Shown in pieces: positions 31,595-43,605 of a stretch of DNA of 64,000 nucleotides (position 1 is its first letter; every line of letters starts with the position of its first letter). The notes under the pieces were generated by a model, which did not search any database, was not told where the DNA came from, and saw only the letters and a list, made by a program, of their open reading frames with translations. This DNA is from Linanthus parryae. Its lineage: Eukaryota > Streptophyta > Magnoliopsida > Ericales > Polemoniaceae. Location of the stretch: assembly GCA_023055425.1 (NCBI GenBank), contig JALGPY010000006.1, positions 72,696,127 through 72,760,126 of the forward strand, given 5' to 3'. Position numbers and translations under genes: made by a program.

Positions 31595-34045
31595 GGCGAA
31601 CAACCACCAACACCACCGTGAGCACCTTCCTCCACCATGCCCAACTTTACCACCATCACCTCCACCTTACTGCTCTTCTCTCCCTCTCTTATCTCTCTTC
31701 CCAGTAGCATAACCACAGCAGCAGCAGCTAGGGTGACAACCCAGCCACCGCACCACTGTCCCGTCGGCAAAGCAACCACCGTGCACCACCTCTGTTTCTC
31801 TTGCTCCCTCCATCACTCCCTTCTCCTTATCTCCCTCCCTCTGAATCGACCATAAAGCAGAAGAAGAAGAAGCTGAAGCAGGAGCAGTAGCGACACAGGC
31901 CGAAGAAGAGCGCCAACGCCGCCGAACCACCATACTTTCCGGCGAAAGCTTGGCGCGACACAAACGGTGATGCCCAGGCCTTAAGACCTGTCACCCTTGA
32001 CTTGAGGAGTCCCGAACAGCTTCCAGGAAGTCTTAGAGGTGCCTAGAAGTGACCAGAGCTCCGCCATCGAACTCCATCTCCGGCGGAAATTCAGACGGAC
32101 CGACCCGCTTTTTTTCTTGATCAATTCTCGCCATTCTTGGCTTGGGTAACTCCTTAACTTCTCTATAAATCATTTTCAGTAGTCAAAATTATATTTTTAT
32201 GGTTTGAATTAGTTTTTAGATTGAACAGTAGAGTATTTCACCATGAGTGTTCATCGTGGGTTATGTTTCAGGGGGGGGGGGTGAATTGTCTCTTTTCAGA
32301 AACATCGGGTACTTGTTGTAGTTTTGCCAAAATCTAAGGGGGCTTCTGTTATTTATATTTCTAATATTTGGTTATTATTATCATATTTGATTCCAAGAAA
32401 ATAAGATTAAATATTAAGAATATGTTTGTGAAAATCAGTTTCTTGAAAAATGAGTTGATAAAACATTTGTGTATATATGTGTATATTTGGAAAATAATGC
32501 TGTATTCATATGGTTTGTTTGAATAAATAGTGAGCTTTAAATGTTTTTAGCAACAAACATAATTGTTTAAATTGAACGTTGAGTAAATAGTTCTCTAAAA
32601 TTACTCTTTATAATCACTAATATTCTCTTATGCGATAAAGGTATATTTTCCTATTACTACTAGTGATTATAATAGTTCTTAAATATTATTTGCTTATTCT
32701 AATCATTAGTTACAAGTGTTATTTTGCTTATTTAATATCAAATTATTTCAAAAGTACTTGCTTATGTAAGGGTGTAGCTTAAAAACGGGGTTTATTGGGG
32801 ATTCTAAGAGCTGAACTAGTAACCGAACTAGACGAGCATTTCTTTATTTAGAAATATTGTCGTTGTGACTATATAATTGGTAATTTTAGGCGACGGATTC
32901 GTGGGCATCGACTTCATCGACCATCCTACGTACTAACTGTCAAGTCAAATAAGGTGAGCTTATATGTTTAGCCTAGCGTGTCTTGCTTCTTTCATGTCAT
33001 ATTTTGATTTTATATTTTTTCTCAAAATATATTGGTGAATTACATTTGTCATACGTGATTTTATACTTGTCTCAAAATTGTATTTTTATGTGTTTCTTCT
33101 TGTCAAATTTGGACTTGTGATTACTATTCTTGGAAACTATCACGAAATAATAATTCATTAACAACGTAAAGTGGAACACCGCACATACCGGATTCTATTA
33201 CTATTTTGGAGGTGCTTTGTTGACAATTCAGGAAATCCTTTGTTGACCACTACTATTTGGGAGGTCCTTTGTTGACCATTAAGGAGGTCATTTGTTGATC
33301 AGTACTATCTGGGAGGTCCTGTGTTGACCATTAAGGTGGTCATTTGTTGACCCTTAATGTTTCAGGTACTGTGCTTAATAACTGGCTCCTTTGATTTATA
33401 TTTGGAAACTGATAAAAAGATTCGTGTTCTAATTGGAAAATGACATTTGTCAAGGACTTAATTGTAATTTTTACAGCTTTGGATATTGTCATTCGTGATT
33501 TGGTTATCCCTGTTGCTTTTATCGTTGCAAAATCTGATAAAGTTTTACTTATTCTCTGCCACTTTCACTTTATTTAACTTGTGTCCCGGCAGTTTATAGT
33601 CTCTTTCATGTTTTACATGCTAAGGTGTGTCTCACTCAGTATTTATTGCTGACTTTGAAAACTGCGGTTCTTGTTGTTTTCTTCCCACCGCGGGTCTAGG
33701 AGTTGTGAATTAAGGAATAGAAGGGGCGAGACTCACCTAGACTGATAACGTCACAATTAGTATCTAGTGTTGTTAGGTTATAGTATAATAATAAGCATCT
33801 TTTGTATAAGACTTCAAGTAAAATGTTTAATATTATATGTTTATGTTGTGGATTGTATTGCTTTTGATTTCCGCCACTTCTATTAAGCATCGCCCTCCCG
33901 GTCTTGTCTTGAGCCGGAAAAGGGGGTTGTTGGTCCATAAGACCCCTTCTTGTTGCAGTTTCCCGGACACGGTGCCCATGTATTTCCGGGCACCCCAGGT
34001 ATCTGTTACTCTCTCGGTTTCTACGTTTTGAGCAATAATTGTGGA
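31182..34045 (+). mobile_element. Probable solo LTR (long, chromovirus-like) inserted in element B
   Basis: Element A carries the sequences on both sides of this segment joined together, so about 2.86 kb has been inserted into B. The insert begins TGTAATACTCCACATT, a start I associate with long LTRs of Tekay-type gypsy elements. It has no primer site, polypurine tract or coding region. Its right edge lies between about 34040 and 34060, where GAGATCC and CATTTAAG resume alignment with A. It contains low-complexity CT-rich frames (31400-31960), not genes, and a short tandem repeat at 33208-33360. I could not fix a clean target duplication. Confidence 0.6.
33208..33360 (+). repeat. Tandem repeat, six units of about 25 bp
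   Basis: Units based on GGAGGTCCTTTGTTGACCAT start near 33208, 33230, 33259, 33283, 33311 and 33335. Alternate units resemble one another most (those with TACTATYTGG, then those with CATTAAGG), suggesting a dimeric unit of about 52 bp. Confidence 0.85.
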
Positions 34046-34463
34046 GATCCACCGCTTACACATTTAAGCGAGGAAACCTCTTAATTTGATCTCTAAATTG
34101 GTTAAGGACAACGAATCGCTTAAGTGTCGGGGGTTTGTGTCTACTTTCATTAGCCATGTTTTGTCCTTCCATAACCTTGTTACATATAGTTTGTGTAGTA
34201 TTGTGTTGGTATGGTTAGTGTAGATTGTGTTAGTGTCATATTGTGATAGTTTGATTTTTTTCTGCATTGTCCTGTACTTTTACATTATTGAGTCCCCCTA
34301 CCCGACCGTTGTGAATAATAGAGTTGGCCAAAAGCATGTAGAGTCTAGGAAAATATGAAAAAAAGAAAAAAAAAATAGAAAAACAGAAAATACATAAAAT
34401 GTAAATTTTTTGAGTTGGGCAATTGATGAAGCTTGAAATCAGAGAGATTTCAGTGAAAGAGTC
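34046..34463 (+). other. Element B internal region resumed
   Basis: CTCTAAATTGGTTAAGGACA, the CTTAAGTGTCGGGGG segment and TTATTGAGTCCCCCTACCC follow element A in order, up to CAGTGAAAGAGTC at 34463. There the SIRE-like copy II LTR begins. No coding frame is seen. Confidence 0.65.
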
Positions 34464-35758
34464 TGAAAGTGTGAGTATGCAGTTGTATAAGCAGCTAAGA
34501 TACTCTAGAAGGGGGGGGGGGGGTTGAATAGAGTATGCAAACTTTTTGTAAAACTTGCTAGGAAGATGAAAAACTTGTGCAAACAAAGAATTTCAAGGCC
34601 TTGAACATAGGTTCAAGCCTTTGAAGTAGATGCAGAAAGAGTATGGCAAGTATGTCATTTTTCAAGGCCTTGAAAACAAGTTCAAACCCTTGAAAATAAA
34701 CAGTTCTTGTATGCTTCAAAATCACTGAAAGTAAATGAACTGAAAATGCACAAGACAAGTGATTTATAGAGTTCAGTCCACTTGGACCTACGTCTCTACC
34801 TCAGGGATTAGATCCTTGCAGGATTTTCAACTTAATTCTTATTAATCAAAAGCTAAGCCCTGGAACTCAAGCACAGAGAGTTCCCTTACTCTGTTACAGC
34901 TTGTGGTTTTCCCTAACCTATCTAGTACCTACTCTAGCTAACTGATTAACTAAGAATTCTCTAATGTTCACTTTTAACAATCCTTGAGAATGAATGTAGA
35001 AATGATACAAAAATTATTTACCGATATAGCTCTATACAGAAGATCACTTCAGAGTAGAAAACTGCATTGAAATGCAGTGAACTTCTGTGAAGATTGGAAG
35101 AGATGAAGAACTTATTTGATGCTTGTCAATCCAGAATACTTTCTCTGTATTTGCCCGTTGAGTATTGTGTCTTGTTGCTTCGAATTCGAGCTCTATAAAT
35201 ACTTCAAACAGCTCTGCAAATCTCCCCAGATTTTCAGCAACAACCTTCCTATTTTGTAGGCAACAGAGTTTTGACTTCTTTGAAATCTTATCCAACGGTT
35301 GAATGATCACAATCTTCAGAGATATTGTTGTAAAATTTTATTTAACCACCGTGAGAAGATGTCATACACGTCTGATTGATCACGGGATCAAAGTATTCCA
35401 GTGTTTCCAAATCTGCAGCAATTCAGTTTAGGAAATAATCCTGTAAAACTTAGAAACAAAATTTCCTGCATTATCATGGTCAAACAGATGATATATTGTG
35501 TTTCAAAACATGTTAAATGATTTGTCTTTCATCATCTAATAACAGATAATCAAAATTATGCAAGAGATAGAATAAATAAAATCAGAGAGTTAGCAGAAAA
35601 CTTATGCATTCCGGTTAAGCAGTTTCAAGGCTTTGAATTCAATTTCAAGGCCTTGAAAATAGCCAAACTATTTTTAAGCCTCTGAAGCTGATTCAAGGCT
35701 TTGAAAGGTCTTTCAAGGCCTTGAAATAGCCTCAATTCTTTAACAACCCGAGCTTTCA
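34464..35758 (-). repeat. 3' LTR of SIRE-like copy II
   Basis: On the minus strand the LTR runs from TGAAAGCTCGGG (35758) to CACACTTTCA (34464), with 6-bp TGAAAG/CTTTCA ends and a length of 1295 bp. It follows a polypurine tract (AAGGGGGAGA). It includes at least eight TTTCAAGGCCTTGAAA-type palindromes, the GAGACGTAGGTCC block next to a TATA box, and a run of 13 G (C on the sense strand) at 34511-34523. It is the most complete LTR of the family in the window. Confidence 0.88.
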
Positions 35759-36072
35759 ATCTCCCCCTTGATGAAAGACAAAACTAAATTCTGTTTGATC
35801 CTTAGTCTCTGGAAAATAAACCGATTAGTGCACAGTTAAAAAACACAGTATTCCAAAAAGATCCAACTTATTGAAATACCAACAGAAACACATAAATAGT
35901 TCAGCATATAAAACCAAATAATCCTAAGACTAGAATCTAAAACCTAGAATTTTCTCCCCCTTTTTGACTTTCATCAAAAAGATGGAAGATGTTGGATCAA
36001 GATTCTGGAAAATTTTGAAAACAAAAAGAAATATTTAAAGAAAAGAGGATATGGAAGAAAGAATAGGCAAGA

Positions 36073-37772
36073 TTAAGGGGTTTGATCTTCATCTTCATCC
36101 TGATCTTCTTCCTCTTTCTCATTGTCTTCTTCATCAGTCTTGTCTCGCTCTTCCTGTTCCTCTGCAATCCCTCCTGCAACAGTTGCTTCTTCAGTCTTGT
36201 CTTTTTCAGCAGCCTTTGGATATTTCTTCTTATTCTTCAAAGTGATCAGCAGCTCATCTGAATCAGGGCTATTGGCTTCATCTTCTGTATGTTCTGCTGT
36301 CTGCTTTCCCTTGTCTGAAACATGAGTAGCTTCTTCCTGGTCTGAATGCTCAATAGGAAAATCCTTGTCTGAATCTCCTTTCTTTGTTCCTTCACGATTC
36401 TCAGGAACATCAAGCAAGGTCATGCTTCTGAAGATACTTTCCACCATATACTTGACTTGTCCCATATCACTCTAGTCCAAAACCTATAGCTTTGACATCC
36501 TCCATGTCAAGTTCCAAACCATCAAGTTTTTGATTTTCTGTAGGCTGAGAAGTCTGACTTGAAGTGGGAGTCAAGGTCTTGGGCTTAGAAAATTTCATTG
36601 CACCTAGTTCTGCTTCAGTCAGGTATGAGTAAAGTTTCCAAACTTTCTCTTTTGTTTTCACAACTCCAATTTTCTCAAAGGCTTTCTCATTGAGTTCCTC
36701 ACAACCAGATGTGACTGATTCCCCTCCAGTAAAAGGGATATCAAAATGCTCAAAGAACATGGTGAGGAGGCTTGCATATGGTAGGGGTGAATCCTCTTAC
36801 TGGTTAGGCTAAAGGGCATGTGTTCAAGAACTAGTATTGGAAGATCAATCTCATAGCCATGCATTACCAGATACATGATGTGCATCATTCTCTCAGTCAC
36901 CAACTCTCTTGAGTGCTCTCTAGGAAAGACACATCTCACCAGTATAGTGTGAAGGATTTTGGCTTCAACATTCAACACAGAATGTGTTAACTGTTTGGCT
37001 GAGGTTGATATATTTGGAAGAAAGAATTCTTCTTTGGCTAGCTTCAAAGTTTCTGACTTTGGTGGATGGTTTCTAGTGTCATACCTCTTTGAACAACCTA
37101 ACACATTGGAAAACTCAGAGTGATCTAGTTCAATTACTATCCCAGCAACTTTAGATTTGATCACCAAGTGCGCAGATCTCTTAACTTGGGTTAGGTTCAG
37201 GTAGAAGAGTCTGGTGAGTCTGGAGTAGGCTATTTCTCTAGGATTCAACATACACTACAAAGAACTCTTCTTTAGCATAGAGCTCGGGTTTCATGTGTTC
37301 CAACACATACTTATTAACCAAACTGCAGAAACCAATAGATCTTGAAGCAAAACTATCTAACCACTGACCTTTAGAGATGTTTGAGACAAACCATGTCTCA
37401 TCTGGAGCTGTGTTCTTTGTTGAGACTTGAGAATAGATCTGCAATGCCTTCTCCAATTGTCCTTCTGGTTGTGCTTCTGTCACCTTCCCTTTCCCTTTTT
37501 CTGCCTGAGTTGCTTTCTTCTTCACCTTCTATGAACTGGTAGGCTTTGTTTCTGGTTGCTTTTATGTAATAGCCTTCTGCTTCTTCTGCTTTTCTGATGA
37601 GGAGGTTATAGCCTTCTTGATCTTCTTATTTGGTGGAGGAGGATCTTGAACAGACTCTGCACTAGGAGTTCTGGAGCTAGAGTCTCCACTGACTTCTTGA
37701 ACCTCTTCTACTGCTGCTTTTCTCTTCTTTTCTGAGACAGGTTTCGAACCTCCAGCCATCTCTTGTGCTCAT
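36073..37772 (-). pseudogene. Third ORF of SIRE-like copy II (env-position protein), broken
   Basis: It lies between RNase H and the 3' LTR, where SIRE elements carry an extra ORF. It begins with a start at 37772, then MAGGSKPVSEKKRKAAVEEV at 37759. It continues through WFVSNISKGQWLDSFASRS, LTHSVLNVEAKILHTILVRC and EIDLPILVLEHM, and ends with an acidic tail (DEEDNEKEEEDQDEDEDQTP). I match the middle to the 'putative plant transposon protein' family from memory, unverified. At least four frame breaks separate the pieces. No membrane segment is seen, so an envelope role is not supported. Confidence 0.75.
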
Positions 37773-38229
37773 TAGGGTTAGGGAGAAGAAAAGAGAGAGA
37801 TGGAATGATACGGAATGAAGGAGAAAAGAAGAGGATAAATACTGAAAGAGTTTGAGTTTCAAAAGGAAACTAGTATCTCTTCTGATTTTCAAAAAGATTT
37901 GGACAGATCATATAAATTTCAAACTATTATGCCATTGGAAAATAGAATATACTAATACTATTTTTGGCTAAATCAAATTTTTGAAAAGGGTAGGGGCTAT
38001 ATTAGGCAAATATCTGCAGAGATATCACCAAATATAGAATGATCCAAGTTTATTGACTATTGGTGTAACAGATTCATTTTCAAGGCTTTGAAAAGGTTTT
38101 CAAGGTCTTGAAATACTGTAACACTGCAACAAGTAAAGGTCAAGTCTTTGAACTGATTTTCAAGGCTTTGAAACTCAGTTCAAACCTTTGTAAACACATA
38201 CATCTTACCTTTCTTACCTTATGCTCCCC

Positions 38230-41203
38230 CTAAACCAAGGCAGTGTTATTTAGCATTCCCAATTCCAATCTTAGAGCTAAAAATATTTCATCTGCTAATG
38301 GTTTGGTGAAGATATCTGCAATTTTGCACGTTAGTAGCAACAAATTCAAGAACAATATCACCTTTCTCCGCATGATCTCTGATGAAATGGTGTCTGACAT
38401 CAATGTGTTTGGTTCTTGAGTGTTGCACTGGATTCTTTGTAATTGAAATTGCACTAGTGTTGTCACACTTAATAGGTATGCCTCTGAAGTCAAATCCAAG
38501 GCTTTTAGTTGTTGAGCAATCCATAGCACTTGTGAGTAACATGCTTGTGCAGCTATATATTCAGCTTCAACTGTTGACAGAGCATTTGAATTTTGTTTCT
38601 TGGAATGCCAACTAATAAAGGATGATCCAATGAATTGACAAGTTCCAGAAGTGATTTTTCTATCAACCCTGTAGCATGCAAAGTCAGCATATGAAAAACC
38701 ACTCAAAGAGAAGTTAGAATGTCTTGGATACCAAAGCCCTAAGTCTTTGGTACCATTGAGATATCTGAATATTCTCTTCACAGCAGTTAAGTGTGATTCT
38801 TTTCGATCAGCTTGGAATCTAGCACACATGCATACACTAAACATAATAACTGGTCTGCTTGCTGTCAGATAGAGTAATGATCAAGTCATGCCTCTATACT
38901 CTTTTACATTGACACTCTTACCCGATTTATCCTTGTCTAAGGATAGTGTAGATCTCATTGGAGTCTTGGATTCTTTGCATTGATCCATGCTATACTTATT
39001 TAGCAAGTCTCTAGTGTACTTGATTTGATTCAGAAAGATTCCTTTCTTCAATTGATGTATTTGAAGTCCTAGGAAGAAATTTAATTCTCCCATCATGCTC
39101 ATCTCAAATTCCCTGCTCATAAGACTTGATAATTCTCTTCATAATTGATAATTAGTAGCTCCAAACAGTATATCGTCAACATATATTTGGACTACAAGTA
39201 AATCTTTCTCATGAGTCTTAATGAAAAGAGTATTGTCTACTAAACCTCTTATGAACCTTGAGCAACTGGAGCAAAAGTTTCCTCATAATCAATACCTTCT
39301 TCTTGATTTTAACCTTCAGCAACTAACCTTACTTTGTTTTTGACTACATCGCCACTTTCATCCAACTTGTTTCTGAATACCCATCTGGTACCAATGACAG
39401 ACTGGTTTGTTGGTGCAGGAACCAGGTTCCAAACCTTGTTCCTCTCAAACTCATTGAGTTCACTTTGCATAGCAATGATCCAGTCTGCTTCTTGTAAAGC
39501 TTCTTTCACAGTTTTTGGTTCTACAAGAGAAATAAAAGCATTAAAAGCACATAAGTTCTTCAACTGTGATCTAGTTTGTGTACCAGTGGTTGGATCTGAT
39601 ATGATATCATCAGCAGGATGGGATGAGAGATATTTGAATCTCTTTCTTGGAGACCATGGTTCAGGTTCTCCATAGATCTTTTCTGGTCTTGAAGTAGTGG
39701 ATTTGTCACTTGAATCCTTCTGTTCATCTTTTTCAAGGCTTTGAGCTGTATTTTCAAGGCCTTGAGAACTATTTTCAAGATCTTGAAAATGTCTTCTGTT
39801 TTCCTCTGAGTCTTTCTTGAATTCAAGTGGATTCTCAGTCTCTTCCTCTGATTCATGCTTGTTCAAATTCAAATCTGCAAAACTTTCACTTAAAGAGCCA
39901 TCATAGCTTTCATCAAAAATAAGATGAATGCTCTCTTCAACCAGTTGGGTTCTTTTATTGTAAACTCTATAAGCTTTGATATTCAGAGAGTAACCAATAA
40001 ATATACCTTCATCACTTCTTGCATCAAACTTACCAAGATTGTCTTTTCTATTTTTATGGATAAAACAAGTACATCCAAAGGGTCTGAAGTAAGAGATGTT
40101 TGGCTTCCTCCCTTTGAATAGTTCATAGGGGGTCTTCTTTAGAATAGGTCTGAACAAGCGCCTGTTCAAAATATAATTTGATGTATTCACAGCTTCTGCC
40201 CAGTAATGTTTTGGCAACTTGTTCTCAAGAAGCATTGTCTTTGACATATCTTCAAGAGTCCTGTTCTTTATTTCAACAACACCATCCTGTTGAGGAGTTC
40301 TTGGAGCAGAAAAGTTGTGATAAATACCATGCTTATCACAGAATAAATCAAATTCTAACTGATCAAACTCTCTACCATGATCACTTCTGATTGAAGCTAC
40401 AGGTAGGTTTTTCAAGTTTTGAAGTTCTCTGCAAAGCTTTGAAAATTCAGAGAGTGCTTCAGATTTTTCTTTGAGAAACATAACCCAAGTGCATCTAGAA
40501 AAATCATCTACAACAACTAGCATACACCTTTTAAATTTTGGAGTAGGATTCGTCATATGACCACAGAGATCCATATGGTAATTCAATTGGTCTAGTTCTA
40601 TTTACAAACTTCTTTGGCTTGAAGGAGCTTCTGGTCTGCTTTCCTTGTGCACAGGCTTTGCATAACTCATCTTCCTTTAACTTGGTGGATGGCAACCCTC
40701 TTACCAAGTCTTTGGAAATCAACTTGTTCAAAGTATGCAAACTGATATGACCAAGTTTCCTGTGCCAAAGCTTTGAATCCTCTTTCAAGGCCTTGAGACA
40801 CGTCAAACTTTCACCTGCAACTTTGTTAGTCTGAAAAATATAAACATTGTTTGATCTAGAGGCTGTAAGAATGCAATCTCCTGATTTCTCATTTTTCACC
40901 ACACACATCTCTTTATCAAAGATAACTTTGTTACCATTATCACAAAGCTGAGATACACTAAGTAAGTTAAACTTCAAACCTTCAACCAGATAAACATTAG
41001 AATAGAGTTTTCAGAATTTGTACCAACTTTCCCAATACCAAGAATATTGCATTTTCCTTTCTCACCAAGTGTTATTGAACCTTCTGATTGCTCCTTTAAT
41101 TATGAGAATAGAGATCTTTCCACTCATGTGTCTTGAGCAACCACTGTCCATGAACCACTTCTATTATTTGGTGACAACCTGCAAGCACCAATCACTGCCT
41201 TAC
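38230..41203 (-). pseudogene. SIRE-like copy II pol
   Basis: In order on the minus strand are protease (WFMDSGCS, about 41140-41165) and pre-integrase (LWHRKLGHISLHTLNKLIS) at 40531-40977. The integrase core in the long frame 39309-40586 has all three acidic residues (YHMDLCGHM; SIRSDHGREF; GVVEIKNRT). RT with an intact YVDDILFG lies near 39150-39180, and RNase H at 38230-38844 (SWHSKKQNSNALSTVEAEY). Frame breaks at about 40560, 39305, 38880 and in RNase H make it inactive. GVVEIKNRT has Ile where the family has Arg. Confidence 0.88.
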
Positions 41204-42837
41204 CTAGCTGTTAGACCAAGTGTGGAATTTGGATTCATATTCAGGATCAACCATGTTAGGTGGTCTAACCCCTTTAGGAACCCAAATATGCTTAACCTGT
41301 CCTTTAAGTTGAAAAGGAAAAGTGTTCCTCATTATGTGAGGGTCTCTTCTTCTAAAAGGAAAAGTCATTTCAACAAGAGTAATCTTTTGTTTCTCTAAAT
41401 CATCAACCTGATTTCTTAGATTAACAAGGCTGTCACTCACAGAGGAGTTTTCAATGACTACTTCCATGACTTGTGTTTTCAAGGCTTTGAAACTAGTTTT
41501 CAAGGCCTTGAAATCACTGTCATTTTTCTTTTGAGAAATTTCAAGATTCTGATTTAGGCAAACAAGTTGTAGATTTTCTTTTGCTTGCTCATGAACTTAT
41601 TCTTTAAAAAGCTTGATCTCTTTCAGATAATCATCCTCATTTAAAAGCATTGTTCTGAGATATTCTGAAAGAGCTTCTTTTGGCTGTGAAATTAAACAGT
41701 TTACCATTACCTCAATTTTCTTTTCACAACTCTCATCATGCTTGGCCATGAAGCATAGATTGGCATGTTTTTCTTCAGATTCAGATTCACTAGAGCTATC
41801 TGAATCACTCCATGAAGCTATCTTGGCTTTCTTTCTTTTGTCACAATCTTTCTTCTGAAAGTTCTTGCTCTTTTTGTGTGGACAGTCTCTTATCAAGTGT
41901 CCTGCCTCACCACACTCAAAGCAATTCATAACTTTTGACTTGTTCTGTGAAGAGGACTTACCTTTGTAATCCTTGCTGCTGGATGGTCTATGCCTTTCCC
42001 TGTTGAATTCTTTATTTCCAGAGTTTCTCTTCATTTCGAGAATCCTTGTCAAGGCTTTGGAAATTATGGCAATTGGATCTTCATCATTACCATCCTCAGT
42101 TTCAAGGCTTTGAATTCTCTCATTCTATTTGGCTTTGAGGGCTAGATTTTTGACACCTTCTGCGAGTTCTCCATCAACTTCATTCATAGATATCTCATGT
42201 GTCAGGAGCTTCCCTTGTAGGTCATCAAGTTGTAAAGTTGAGAGATTCTGAGCTTCTTCAATAGCTGTGGTTTTTGGTTCCCATTTTGCCTTTGGAAGAC
42301 TTCTGAGAATCTTCCTCACATATTCGTCATTGGAAAAATGTTTTCCCAGTGAGTCAAGGTTCTTAACAATATCAGTGAATCTCTTGAACATATCTCTCAT
42401 GGACTCATATGCATTCATCTTGAACATCTCATATTGTCTGAGATAAATATTGATCTTGGTTTTCTTGACTTGACTGGTTCCTTCAAAGGTAACCACAAGT
42501 TTATCCCAGATTTCTTTAGCAGTTGTGCATCTAGATACCTGTTGAATTCATAGGTACTCAAAACACCATACAAAATGTTAATAGCCTTGTCGTTCTTAGA
42601 AAATTGCTCTAATTCAGAATAGGAGAGTGAGTCTTATGTTTTGGTAGTTCTGATCCCATCTTTCTCTGTGTAGAAAGAATGAGGTCCATTTTGGATAATG
42701 GTCCAATGCTCTAGATATTGATAAATGATAAACATTTTCATGAGAGCTTTTCAGTGAGCAAATTTTTCTCCACAAAACAGAGGAGGTCTGTTAGCAGCTC
42801 TTCCTTGTGAGAAACCACCATCACCTGCAGTACTCAT
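41204..42837 (-). pseudogene. SIRE-like copy II gag
   Basis: Gag starts at 42837 (MSTAGDGGFSQGRA). The UBN2 body (VTFEGTSQVKKTKINIYLRQ; SLPKAKWEPKTTAIEEAQNL) is at 42125-42496. An intact CCHC zinc knuckle (CFECGEAGHLIRDCPHKK) is in 41597-42052. A coiled-coil part with the family palindrome (FKALK) and the second knuckle region lies in 41204-41503, where the second CCHC is largely deleted. Stops near 42545 and 42120 break it. Confidence 0.85.
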
Positions 42838-42874
42838 GATCACTAGATGGTTAAATCTTATACAGTGATACAAG

Positions 42875-42886
42875 CTCTGATACCAA
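42875..42886 (-). other. Primer binding site, tRNA-iMet, copy II
   Basis: The minus strand reads TGGTATCAGAGC, complementary to initiator tRNA-Met, next to the LTR end. Confidence 0.9.
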
Positions 42887-42887
42887 T

Positions 42888-43298
42888 TGAAAGTGTGTGT
42901 ATGCAGTTTTATAAGCAGCTAAGATACTCTAGAAGGGGGGGGGGTTGAATAGAGTATGCAAACTTTTTGTAAAACTTGCTAGGAAATAATCCTGCAAAAC
43001 TCAGAAGCAAGTCAAACATATGATATTCTATGATCAAAAGTGTTAAAATAATTTGTCTTTCATCATCTAATAACAGTGACTCAAACAAATGAAAGATAGA
43101 GAGGAAATCAAACTCAGAGAGTTTGCTGGAAAACTCCCCCTGAGAATGTTCATACAGGTTAAGCAGTTTCAAGGCTTTGAATCCAGTTTTAAGGCCTTCT
43201 ATTTTCAAGCCTCTGAGAACTGATTCAAGGCTTTGAAAGCTGGTTCAAGGACTTTAAATAGTTGAACTATTTCAAGTCTTTCAAAACCTGATCTTACA
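42888..43298 (-). repeat. 5' LTR of SIRE-like copy II, internally deleted
   Basis: It starts TGTAAGATCAGG (43298) and ends CACACTTTCA (42888) but is only 411 bp. Compared with the 3' LTR it lacks 870 bp between two TAGGAA hexamers (34559-34564 and 35429-35434 in the 3' LTR), leaving one. The TATA region and the GAGACGTAGGTCC block are within the deletion, so this LTR has no promoter. Confidence 0.85.
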
Positions 43299-43605
43299 TC
43301 GTGTGATTGCTCGACACATTTTCATCTTTCTCCAAGGATGAATCTTGGAAGATCATGAAACAAGATGTATCTACACTCTCTACATTGAAACTCTTTGTGT
43401 TTAGACTAACATGGCTTTGTAGGAGATTGAAAGTATGTGAAACACCTGGTCAGGGTATCCAAAGAGCTGAAGTGTCACGACTCTTTGAGTTGAAGTTCCC
43501 CCTGAGCCTCTTGAATTCGTGTGACACCGTGAAGACTGTAATCCCTTCGATGTTTCAGAAACGTTCCGGTTTAGAAAACTCAATGGAATTAGTTTTCCTC
43601 TATCT
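43299..43605. other. Unassigned intergenic sequence
   Basis: No gene or recognised repeat is seen. Frames here (43307-43615 and its reverse shadow) have no known motif. It does not continue element B, so the right flank of copy II has been rearranged. Confidence 0.4.

Larger units (their letters stand above)
34464..43298 (-). mobile_element. SIRE/Maximus-like copia copy II, with both LTRs
   Basis: From right to left on the minus strand are a deleted 5' LTR, tRNA-iMet primer site, gag, protease, integrase, RT, RNase H, a third ORF, polypurine tract and 3' LTR. This order is that of the SIRE/Maximus lineage. The immediate flanks (34459-34463 GAGTC, 43299-43303 TCGTG) do not match, so no target duplication is visible. 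The right flank does not continue element B. The element is dead but every module is recognisable. Confidence 0.88.

Noticed and set aside
31407..31963. Several overlapping frames of 70-104 aa, Ser/Pro-rich and Lys/Glu-rich
   Set aside because: They come from CT-rich low-complexity DNA inside the probable solo LTR, overlap on both strands and show no domain.
33205..33360. CRISPR-like repeat-spacer array
   Set aside because: Units are contiguous and degenerate without spacers; the context is a plant LTR.
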